Positions 44,978 to 52,850 of a DNA stretch of 60,000 nt are shown piece by piece. The first letter of the stretch is position 1, and the number at the start of each line of letters is the position of its first letter. Origin of the DNA: Polytrichum commune (Eukaryota > Streptophyta > Polytrichopsida > Polytrichales > Polytrichaceae); the NCBI GenBank assembly GCA_950295325.1, contig OX485803.1, positions 57,057,554 through 57,117,553 of the forward strand, read 5' to 3'. Below the pieces are notes generated by a model. That model had not been told where the DNA came from. It was given only the letters and a program-made list of their open reading frames with translations, and searched no databases. The translations under genes were made by a program, and so were the position numbers.

Positions 44978-47900
44978 GTGAGTATGTTTGGGTCGACCGA
45001 CCCAAACTCTTTCATTGTTTTAGTGTCTTCAACAAATTCATAGTTTGGGTCGCTCGACCCAAACTCTTGCATGGCTTTGTTGTCTTTACCAGGTTTATAG
45101 TTTGGGTCGATCGACCCAAACTGCTGTTTCATTTGTTATTCCATGAGATGTTGTTTAACATGAATTGTTGGCTACGTGTGCAGGACTTCAAATATCAGAT
45201 GATCAATAAATTCTCCTCGATAGACAATGCTAGCCACAAGCAAAAAAAGTATAACGAGTTGCGAGGAGAAATATATTTGATCACCGCGTCCGACTCCGTG
45301 TGGGGAAAATGGAGGAGTGTTTTTGAAAAACACGAGACGGGGGACCTTATGGACGCCGACACCGGCATGCTCTTCAACCAGACTACGCGCTTCAAGCAAA
45401 TGAAGCCTCTGGTGAGGGAGTTCTTCAGAGCGCTTCAAGGTCTTTCCGAGACAGAGATGGAAAAAGCGGCGTCCCACATCCTACACGTGGAGACGACGGC
45501 GAAGAGATGCTGGGTCCACCCCAAGATCGTCTTCACCAAACCCAAGATCTTCGTCCCTTCATGCTACACCATGAAGGAATGGACGGAGAACAGGAAGAAG
45601 AAGACGACCATCGTCCAAGAGCTGCACAAGCTGGTGCCCGAGAAGAAGCTCATCGTGGACGGAGAGGTCGACGAGGCGCACTGGAGGGCCTTCAAAGCCG
45701 AATATAAGTTCACCAGTGCGTCCATGGCGGCACTCATGAGGGAGGCGGGAGACGACTTCCTCAGATCCAAGCTCGTGAAGGGGGGGAGGAACCGGGTGCT
45801 TCCCGAACACTCAGCGCGGGCCTTCTCCAACTTCATAAAGGAGAAGAAGATCGTCAGTTTCGAAGGCGATGCGCAATTCAACATGGTCACCGTCGAGCCT
45901 CTCAGGATCCAAGGTTGGTCGGGCTCTGAGTCCAGGAAGGCGATCAGGACTAAAGCCGGGGACCGCTTCCCCTTCGGAATGATAGACTTCAGGAATATCC
46001 CTGGAGCCTCATTCGAGGGGACTATGAGCACCCCTTTTTACGATGCTTTCTTGTCGAAGTTCGTGGACTACGCCAGCCCCAAATTCAGGGAGGTCGACGT
46101 CTGGCTCTGGATTGTCGAGGACAGGAGGGCAGAGCAGGTTTACGAGATCGTGCGCAAATTGCAACCAGAGTATGCCGTCTCGAAATCTCACTACGTTGCT
46201 GCACCGGCGGAGGGGGCGTACAGCACGTTGAAAGACAAGAAGACGAAGATCGTCAACGTGTTGTGCTTGTATTTCGTGTACAAAGCTGATCTACTTAAGG
46301 TGCCCAACCATCCTATAGCCAGGATGGAAAAGCTCTTCCAAGTCCAAGAAGGGTTGGGTACCAGCAGGAGCTTGTATGACGAGGCGAAGTACGCCAACTA
46401 CCCCGCGGATGAGCTGCGCATGGAGTTCTACCTGCGGATGATGAGGACCCTCACCAAGAGAGGGGACTGCATCTTCAACGTTTTCGGGGGATCCAAACCG
46501 ATTTTTGCAGCAATGGTAAGCAAAGAACCCTGAAAGCCCTATACGGACGGTTTGGGTCGAGCGATCCAAATTGTGTTTGCCCCTAGTTTGGGTCGAGCGA
46601 CCCAAACTGGGTATGCCCATAGTTTGGGTCGCTCGACCCAAACTGTGCATGCCCTAGTTTGGGTCGAGCGACCCAAACTGTGCATGCCCTAGTTTGGGTC
46701 GAGCGACCCAAACTGTGCACGCCCTAGTTTGGGTCGAGCGACCCAAACTGGGTATGCCCATAGTTTGGGTCGCTCGACCCAAACTGTGCATGCCCTAGTT
46801 TGGGTCGCTCGACCCAAACTAACCAGGGTTGTCTATCGCGACGTCATGACGGTGTCGTGCCGTCATGTCGTGTCGTGTCATGACGGACCCCTCCGTCATG
46901 ACACAATAGGGTCCACGTAGGGTCAACATAGGGGGAATGGACTAGGGTGGGTAAAATACTTACCTTCTTGCCAAGGTGGCGTCCTATGTGGCAGAAAACG
47001 CCGACGTGGTCGTGGATATGCCTAGCGCCAGGTAAATCATTTTGCCATTTTGTTTACCATTTTGTTAAAATCAAAGTAGTAAAAAACGACTAAGGAGGGT
47101 GTGGGGCGGACGGGGGACGAGGGTGGGGCGGACGGGGGTGGGGCGGACGGGGGTGGGGCGGACGGGGGTGGGGGGGGGGGGGAACGGAGCGGATGGGGTC
47201 GGGAACGGGGGCGGACGGAGGGGGGGGAAATTTTTATTTTTTAAAAAATGGGGCGGACGGGGAAGGGGGGGGGGGGGAAATTGGGGCGGACGGGGAAGGG
47301 GGGGGGGGAAAATTGGGGCGGACGGGGGAGCGGACGGAGGGGCGGACGGGGGGGAACGGGGCGTACGGGGTTGGGAACGGAGCGGACGGGGTGGGGAACG
47401 GGGGCGAACGGGGGCGGACGGGGTGGGGAACGGGGGCGGACGGAGGGAGGGGGGAAATTTTTATTTAAAAAAAATGGGGCGGACGGGGAAGGGGGGGGGG
47501 GGAAACTGGGGCGGGGAGCGGACGGGGGGGAACGGGGCGTACGGGGTCGGGAATGGAGCGGACGGGGTCGGGAACGAGGGCGGACGCAGGGGGGGGAAAT
47601 TTTTTTTAAAAAAAATGGGGCGGACGGGGAAGGGGGGGGGGAACTGGGGCGGACGGGGAAGGGGGGGGGGGAACTGGGGCGGACGGGGGAGCGGACGGGG
47701 GGGGGAACGGGGCGTACGGGGTTGGGAACGGAGCGGACGGGGGGGGGAACGGGGCGTACGGGGTTGGGAACGGAGCGGACGGGGTCGGGAACGGGGGCGG
47801 ACGGGGGGGGAACGGGAGCGGACGGAGGGGGGGGGAATTTTAAAAAAAAAAATATGGGGTGGACGGGGAAGGGAAAAAAAAAAAAAAAAAAAACTGGGGC

Positions 47901-48089
47901 GGACGGGGGGGGGGGGGGAACGGGGCGCAGACGGGGGGGGAACGGGGCGTACGGGGTTGGGAACGGGGCGGACGGGGTCAGGAACGGGGGCGGACGGGGT
48001 CGGGAACGGGGGCGGACGGGGGGGAACGGGAGCGGACGGAGGGGGGGGGGAATTTTTTTTTAAAAAAAATGGGGTGGACGGGGAAGGGG

Positions 48090-48122
<33 letters not shown>

Positions 48123-48803
48123 GGGGCGGACGGGGGGGAACGGGGCGTACGGGGTTGGGAACGGAGCGGACGGGGTCGGGAATAGGGGCGGACGGGGGGG
48201 CGGACGGGCTCTAGTAAATTTTTCCCCACTTTACCTTTACTTTGCTGACATGTCATCACACGTGGACATTGTAAATCCTACGTGTCTGAATTGGGTTAAT
48301 GTAATTACACAAAAAAATCGGTAAAATTCAAGTCCGTCAGGATAAAGACAGCATCCGGCATAATGTCGTGACGGATACGTGTCGTGACGGCACGACATTA
48401 TGCCGGGATTACCCTCCGTCACGACACAATAGACAACCCTGAAACTAACTATTCTTATTTTATTTTGGATGTCATTTTTCCTTACTCTTCATTAGTTTAT
48501 ACTAATACTATTGATTTGGATTGTGCAGATGTCTGGGTTGAACATCTACTCCTATGTGGAGGATGCCGATGTTCAATTTTACAGGACCCAGAAGGCACTG
48601 GCCAAGAAAATGGACATCCTTGACTGGATACCCGGATCCTACGTTGAAGAGATAGTCGAGGGGGGCGAGAATCCTTTGGATATGGCGAGGCGAATCAACC
48701 CGGGTGAATTCGCCATGCGTGCCCCTGTTCAATTGCCAGAGCCGCTCATCGGGTTGCATCCGGGCAATCCGTCGATGGGAGCAGGTGGCGAGGTTGGGGA
48801 GGA

Positions 48804-48834
<31 letters not shown>

Positions 48835-51335
48835 AGCAGAGAAAGTGGAGGGGGAGGTGGAGGAAGGGGCAACAGGATTCACTCAAGAATCCGAGGCCCC
48901 TCAGCGGAAGAAGGCCATGCGGGCTGCCACGCCGCAAAGCAGGCTGGTGCCCGCGTTGACGGTGGACGACGCGAAGGACATGTACTCGAGGGACGCGACG
49001 GCCACCTTCAGGGAGCGGAGAAGGATGAAGGGGAAGAAGCTGTACGGGGACTATGCGGTGGAGGAGACAATCGCAATAAGCTCAGAGGACGAGGACGACA
49101 TGGAACTCGCCAAGAGGCTGAGGTCGGATCCTGCCTCCCCCAGAGCGTTCGCCGGGAATGTGAGGGTGAAACCGGAGGTCCTCACCGTGGAGGAGGCGAA
49201 CGCAAAAATGCTCCGAGACGAGGAGCAGCGTGTGCGACTGCAGAGGGCTGCCGCCGAGGAACCCTCGGTCCGCAACGAAGTGGCGGAGTTGAGGGCTCTC
49301 CTGTTGGAGCAGGAGCGGCAAAGGGCGATGGCCCAAACTCCGTCCCAAGCGGAGCTCATCACGCAAGTGATCCAGGGCATGCTGGCGCAGGGATTGGTGA
49401 TGGCTCCCCCGAGTTCATTCCCGCACTTGCCCGCAGGCTTCCCGCCACAGGATATCGCCCCGCGGCCCACGCTGCAGCATTCCTTCAGCTTCGCACAGTT
49501 GCTGCAGCCGCACGCCCGTCCTTACGCGCCCGTCCAGCAGGTGGACGACCCCAACCTTTGGCGCGTCCCCGGTGCGTCCAGCTCGTTGGCGCCCCCGCCG
49601 CTCCGACCTCCCATCCTCTCGCCCCCACACCACCAGCGGGACGACCCCCACATGTTTGGGTCGTCCGACCCAAACAGTGCCGACGTTGCAGCGTCCCAGA
49701 GCGACGCTCGCCAAGCAGCAGGGTTTGGGTCGGCCGACCCAAACCCCGTCCCCGACCAGACCCCGGTGGACGAGGGCATGTTAGACGTTGAAGGCCCGCA
49801 AGGGCCTGGTGATACCTCTACTCCTAACCCAGTCGATGAACCAATGCATGATGCGCATGCGGAGGTTGGGTTGGGACAAAGGCCTGACAGTCAGCCTTTG
49901 CAGGAGCAGGTTGCGGCTGACGTCGTCGTCGGAGGCGGCGGTGACAGAGGTGGGGCAGCGCAGGCGATGCCGGCATCAACGTCGTCAAGGCACGACCAAG
50001 GCGAGGTAATGCACTGACCCCACTCAGTTTGGGTCGGTCGACCCAAACTCCATGGGTCTTTGTCTTCTTGCCTTGGTCGTGTCCCCTAGCTACCCTAAAC
50101 TCACACACACGTCGCCCCCCCCCCCCGGCACTCACGCCCTTCGCCACATCCCCCCGACCATTCGTTCGTCCACCTACCCCGGCTTGCGACGAAGTCTTCA
50201 TCACGGCGGCCCGTCTCTTCAAATTTTCTTAGATTTAGAAGTAGGCTAGTTTGAACGCATCGTTCAACGCGGCTCCCCCCAATCAAAATGTACATAGAGC
50301 ATTGTATACAATACAATCACCATTTTTGACTCCTATATACTTGTATATTGTGTTTGAATGTATTTTGTATGCTCTTGTCTCTCTTGTATCCCTTGTTGCA
50401 CCCCCCTCCAAAATGAATCAATTGGTTTTGTGTTTGCACCAAGAACACTCGTTTCCTTAATGCTTCGTTTGGACATAGCATGACATAAGTCGCCCACCAT
50501 TTTCTCTCGCTCGTATCCGCAGGGCTCGGAGCATAGCGTAGCGGCTCCCCGACGCTCTTCTCCAAGGAGCGCAGAGGGCAGCACGGCGGCCCCCCCGGTT
50601 TTACCCGCCCCGCCCCCGCTGCCGAAGAAACGATTCCTGGTGTTAGACCTGAACGGTGTCCTCGTGCAGTGCGTTCATTGCCCTAGGGCCCCCACAGTGC
50701 CCTTTTGCAAGCCCGAGGATGCTAATTACGACGGGCCGCCCACGTTCATAAAGAGCAAGCTAGTTCACCTCCGCCCGTGGCTTCGGACCTTCCTCCAGAT
50801 CGCCCAACAACGATGGTGGGTGGTCGTGTGGAGCTCCATGACGGCCGAGAACACCAATGCGGTCGTGGAGTTCATCTTCAAGGGCATCGAGCCCCCCTGC
50901 ATGGTCCTAGCACAGGAAGCCTGTAGAATATTGTACACACAGGACGGCAAAGTCGTCAAAAAACCAAACAACCCCGCTTCCCCCCAATACCTCAAGGTCT
51001 TGAAGCCCATTTTTTGGGACCAGCGACCGTCCTTGATAGGCGTCCCCTACGACGTCCGCCCCACCCGCGAGAACACGCTCATGGTGGACGACAGCGCCGC
51101 AAAGAACATGTTGAACCCGACGGCCAACTTCATAGTGTGCCCTACCTGGACGGTCGAGAAGGTCCGGGACCGATTTTTGTTAGACCTTAGTAAATACCTC
51201 CAGGCGCTCTGGGGAAGCGGACTTCCCGTAAACAATTTTGTTAGGAATAATCCCATAGGCGAGAGATACTTGGATCCACGAGACCATTTGTACAAAGAGT
51301 TGTTATCTCACGCGAAATTTAACAAGCTCATTTGA
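43652..51335 (+). CDS. Multi-domain gene: ParB-like, methyltransferase-like, disordered region, FCP1-like phosphatase
   Basis: Four coding exons are proposed: 43652..44977, 45184..46515, 48529..50005 and 50523..51335. Every junction is phase 0 with GT-AG borders (GAG|GTGAGT, CAG|GAC, ATG|GTAAGC, CAG|ATG, GAG|GTAATG, CAG|GGC). The product would be about 1,648 residues if a one-base frameshift in exon 3 is an error or is bypassed. It has a ParB/sulfiredoxin-like motif, a beta-class DNA-methyltransferase-like segment whose key motifs are degenerate, a Glu/Pro-rich region and an FCP1/NLI-type HAD domain. I know of no protein with this order. The start ATG lies directly after a GGTTGCAG acceptor. 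Palindromes of family A occur upstream, in all introns and in exon 3. The four open frames could instead be two or more genes, but the matching phase-0 joins and the methyltransferase motif that spans exons 2 and 3 favour at least one fused unit. Confidence 0.65.
44978..45183 (+). other. Intron 1 with three family A palindromes
   Basis: 206 bp, GT-AG, phase 0. Palindromes start at 44987 (centre AC), 45044 (CT) and 45101 (AT), 57 bp apart, leaving little other sequence in the intron. Confidence 0.85.
45184..46515 (+). CDS. Exon 2 (444 codons): DNA-methyltransferase-like segment
   Basis: It follows exon 1 in phase. The last 180 residues look like a beta-class (motif IV before motif I) DNA N4/N6 methyltransferase. 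GMIDFRNIP (protein residues about 707-715) takes the place of motif IV. VDVWLWIVED follows, and LRMEFYLRMMRTLTKRGDC then IFNVFGGSKPIFAAM match motif X/I (usually pGDxVLDpFxGSGT). The exact S/N/D-PP-Y catalytic motif is missing and the glycine loop is GGSK, so activity is doubtful. The middle (residues about 130-230 of the exon) is Lys-rich and of unknown fold. The exon ends ATG|GTAAGC. Confidence 0.6.
46551..46818. repeat. Family A palindrome cluster in intron 2
   Basis: Eight palindromes start at 46551, 46587, 46623, 46658, 46693, 46728, 46764 and 46799, every 35-36 bp, separated by about 15 bp such as CTGTGCATGCCCTAG. Centres are AG or CT, which are reverse complements of each other. The first copy has a damaged right arm (GATCC). 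Confidence 0.95.
46824..48441. mobile_element. Non-autonomous hAT element in intron 2
   Basis: The ends are inverted repeats, CAGGGTTGTCTAT...ATAGACAACCCTG, with similarity continuing through CGTCATGACGG/CGTCACGACAC subterminal repeats. The flanks are an exact 8-bp duplication, AAACTAAC, at 46816-46823 and 48442-48449. An 8-bp TSD and CAGGG termini are diagnostic for the hAT superfamily. It has no transposase and its body is a G-rich minisatellite. It inserted next to the last family A palindrome of intron 2. Confidence 0.92.
47095..48212 (+). repeat. G-rich minisatellite inside the hAT element
   Basis: About 1.1 kb built on GGGGCGGACGGGG with variants GGAACGGGGCGTACGGGG. It is punctuated by A/T tracts (AAATTTTTATTTTTTAAAAAA type) about every 150-240 bp. 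Dense G runs on one strand predict G-quadruplex formation. Open frames of up to 371 codons here are caused by the repeat and are not genes. Run lengths are likely to be unreliable in an assembly. Confidence 0.93.
48529..50005 (+). CDS. Exon 3: end of methyltransferase-like part, then disordered region; one frameshift
   Basis: The first residues, MSGLNIYSYVEDADVQFYR then QKALAKKM, complete the methyltransferase C-terminus after motif I (compare GR-x-fiGiE-x-d-x-yv-x-x-a-x-x-R). About 92 codons in, a run of nine G (48804-48812) switches the open frame. With eight G, a poly-Glu tract and about 400 further codons would follow in phase. That later frame has DDAKDMYSRDATATFRERRR, an acidic SSEDEDD, a coiled-coil-like ELRALLLEQERQR and a Pro-rich tail, and ends GAG|GTAATG in phase 0. 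Two family A palindromes lie in this coding part. The frameshift may be a sequencing error in the homopolymer or a real null allele. Confidence 0.6.
49655..49743. repeat. Two family A palindromes inside coding exon 3
   Basis: Copies at 49655-49674 (centre TC) and 49724-49743 (centre GC) are read in frame as FGSSDPN and FGSADPN in a Pro/Ser-rich region. Both centres are unique in the window. Confidence 0.9.
50028..50047. repeat. Family A palindrome at the start of intron 3
   Basis: Centre GT with perfect arms, 22 bp after the exon 3 donor. The rest of the 517-bp intron (50006-50522) has no repeat I recognise. Confidence 0.9.
50523..51335 (+). CDS. Exon 4 (270 codons): FCP1/NLI-type HAD phosphatase domain
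   Basis: After a Pro/Ala-rich linker (about 34 residues) comes KKRFLVLDLNGVLV, the first HAD motif of the FCP1 homology family. VVVWSSMTAENTNAVVEF (motif II region), a Lys-containing KPIFWDQ and LMVDDSAAKNMLNP (motif IV) follow. The C-terminus, YLQALWGSG...VRNNPIGERY, matches the usual end of plant FCP1-domain proteins. Motif I is DLNG, so the second Asp (general acid in DxDx(T/V) enzymes) is Asn. This is common in one plant subgroup whose activity is uncertain. The exon is open from the acceptor CCGCAG|GGC and in phase with exon 3. The stop is TGA at 51333. On its own, the domain would be a complete small phosphatase-like protein. Confidence 0.75.
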   Translation, partial: GSEHSVAAPRRSSPRSAEGSTAAPPVLPAPPPLPKKRFLVLDLNGVLVQCVHCPRAPTVPFCKPEDANYDGPPTFIKSKLVHLRPWLRTFLQIAQQRWWVVVWSSMTAENTNAVVEFIFKGIEPPCMVLAQEACRILYTQDGKVVKKPNNPASPQYLKVLKPIFWDQRPSLIGVPYDVRPTRENTLMVDDSAAKNMLNPTANFIVCPTWTVEKVRDRFLLDLSKYLQALWGSGLPVNNFVRNNPIGERYLDPRDHLYKELLSHAKFNKLI

Positions 51336-51478
51336 GACAGTACGTGTGTTTGTATGTGCGTGTGTGTATATGCGCCTGCCCATTTTGTGTAATTTACGCT
51401 TCATATGTATCTTGATTTTCACGCGCTCTATCTCCCCCTTTTTCCTTGGGTTTTGTTTTGTTCCAATTTTGGCTCCAG

Positions 51479-51823
51479 CGTTTGGAGCCCTCAATTGACG
51501 TCGTTAGCGAGTCAGACTTGGGGAGCTTCTTCTACGAGACCGTTTACGACGCCGCGTCAACCATCGACTACTCCAAGGAGCCTCTTGACGCCGGCGTCGT
51601 CGATAGCCCCCCACCCAAGCAAATCTTCCGGCGATCTGCGTCCCCGTCACCGCTCAAAGGCATAAATCGCAAATGCGTCCGGACATCCCCCTCTCGGCCC
51701 GGCGGCAGTAGTACACCTCAACGGCGGCTGCGGATGGACGCTCGGCCTACGAAGAGTGGAACCCTTCCTATTCCTTTGCGGGATGCCTTGCCCAACTCCG
51801 ACGGGAACGCCCCCGGTGACAAG
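51479..51823 (+). other. Coding-like segment after the stop (possible extra exon)
   Basis: 115 codons, open from the acceptor GGCTCCAG|CGTTTG to the donor GACAAG|GTGAAC, phase 0 on both sides, with GC-rich codon use like the gene upstream (DLGSFFYETVYDAASTID, then Pro/Ser/Arg-rich). It cannot be joined to exon 4 as read because TGA at 51333 precedes the nearby GTACGT donor. It may be an alternative exon, a 3'-UTR exon or evidence that the gene end is damaged. Confidence 0.45.
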
Positions 51824-52010
51824 GTGAACCCCCCCCCCCCACCCCCCCCAAAAAACATGGTTATCCGCGCATTACAATCATTTTGCACTTAAAAAATGAT
51901 CGTGTGACACGTTTGGGTCTTCCTCCCTAAACTAACACATGTGTTCTTGCGTTGACGCGTTGCGGGTTGCTCCCACCCGTAAACCTATGCGGTCTAGTGC
52001 GTCCATCGAG

Positions 52011-52298
52011 TTGGAGCGTTTCTACTCCATGACCAGAAATGCAAGACAGTCCACTTCATCGTATTCGAATTCTTCGTCGTATAATTCGGGCGGCCGACGG
52101 AATACAAAATGTGTTATTGATGGCGTTCACCCCAAGAATGGCTATAGTCGCGGGGCGGAGATTTTCAGGAATGTTGAAGCAATGCGAGCAAAAGAAGCTG
52201 CAGCAAAAGAAAAAGAGGCAAAAGAAAAAGAGGCAAAAGAAAAAAAAGCAAAAGAAAATGAAGCAAAAGAAAAAGAGGTAGTATCCGAGGCTAGATAG
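52011..52298 (+). other. Coding-like segment with Lys/Glu repeat (possible last exon)
   Basis: An open frame, in phase if the weak acceptor ATCGAG|TTGG is used, begins LERFYSMTRNARQSTSS and ends in about 30 residues of KEKEA-type repeat that would form a charged single helix (DNA 52,195-52,280). It stops at TAG 52296. Function is unknown, and its link to the upstream gene is uncertain. Confidence 0.4.
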
Positions 52299-52463
52299 GC
52301 CATAGTAGGCGTAGGGTTTTGGGCCATAGGCAAGAACATTTTGGGTCGCACTATCCAATGCATGTGTGGTGTTAGCATGATATGCATTTTACATGCCACA
52401 CTTTGTATGTTTTTTTTTGCAATAATACAAGTTAGACATGATTTCCCCTTCCATATGGTCTAA

Positions 52464-52685
52464 GGTTTGGATTGCCCTACCTAAACCATCACAAATATGA
52501 GTTTGGAATATTTTGTATGCAATATTATATTGGTTAACATATTAACCCTTCAATAAGATCTATGGTTTGGATTGCCCTACCTAAACCATATTCATACAAG
52601 CTCTAATATTTTGTGTGCAATAATATGAATGTTTTAAGGTTTCCCCTTAAATGTGGTCTAAGATTTGGATTGCCCACCCTAAACC
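52464..52685. repeat. Three decayed family A palindromes near the right end
   Basis: GGTTTGGATTGCCCTACC-type sequences start at 52464, 52564 and 52662, about 99 bp apart. Aligned with GTTTGGGTCGNNCGACCCAAAC they differ mostly by transitions (GGG to GGA, TCG to TTG, CCC to CCT). They are the outermost copies, 160 bp from the right TIR. A further ghost, GTTTGGGTCTTCCTCCCTAA, lies near 51,911. Confidence 0.7.
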
Positions 52686-52818
52686 ATCACAAATATGAGT
52701 TATTTATGGGGTTCTTGGTCTAAACACCTGCTTCAAAGTGTTCGCATCTTACAACTTTCTCCAATATGTGTTCCATTTATCCTTGTTCTTATTTATGTGA
52801 ATGTCTCAAAATGCCCAA

Positions 52819-52846
52819 AAAGTCTCAATTTAACGAATATAGTGTT
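52819..52846 (-). repeat. Right terminal inverted repeat of the giant element
   Basis: AAAGTCTCAATTTAACGAAT followed by ATAGTGTT is the perfect reverse complement of 18591-18618. Confidence 0.85.
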
Positions 52847-52850
52847 CAAT
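52847..52850. other. Target-site duplication, right (CAAT)
   Basis: CAAT directly after the right TIR matches 18587-18590. Confidence 0.65.

Larger units (their letters stand above)
18591..52846. mobile_element. Giant TIR transposon-like element (34.3 kb with nested insertions)
   Basis: The ends are perfect 28-bp inverted repeats beginning AACACTATATTCGTTAAATT, and both outer edges carry CAAT (18587-18590 and 52847-52850). Inside are a DUF7869/transposase-like gene (minus) 530 bp from the left end, the family A palindrome satellite, a nested Ty3/gypsy element (11,914 bp plus 5-bp duplication), about 5 kb of spacer, and a ParB-like/methyltransferase-like/FCP1-like gene (plus) ending 1.5 kb from the right end. 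A nested hAT element (1,618 bp plus 8 bp) sits in an intron of that gene. Without the nested insertions the element is about 20.7 kb. All family A palindromes of the window fall inside these limits. The TIR, TSD and palindrome distribution are seen directly. That the whole interval once moved as one unit is inference. The 3-bp duplication of CACTA elements does not fit here. Confidence 0.72.

Noticed and set aside
47099-48214. Gly/Arg-rich open frames up to 371 codons
   Set aside because: They come from a G-rich minisatellite inside a non-autonomous hAT element.
48704-50017. ATG at 48704 as the start of a separate 437-codon gene
   Set aside because: The first 35 codons overlap the well-supported methyltransferase-like frame of exon 3. 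The later part is better read as the continuation of that exon after a homopolymer frameshift.
18593-52844. Calling the giant element a CACTA (En/Spm) transposon because the ends contain CACTA
   Set aside because: With CACTA as the outer edge the flanking 3-mers are TAA and TTC and do not match. With AACACTA as the edge the flanks match as CAAT. The internal gene is DUF7869-like and not TNP2-like.
18591-52846. Helitron interpretation
   Set aside because: Helitrons have no TIRs or target duplications, and no Rep/helicase gene is present.
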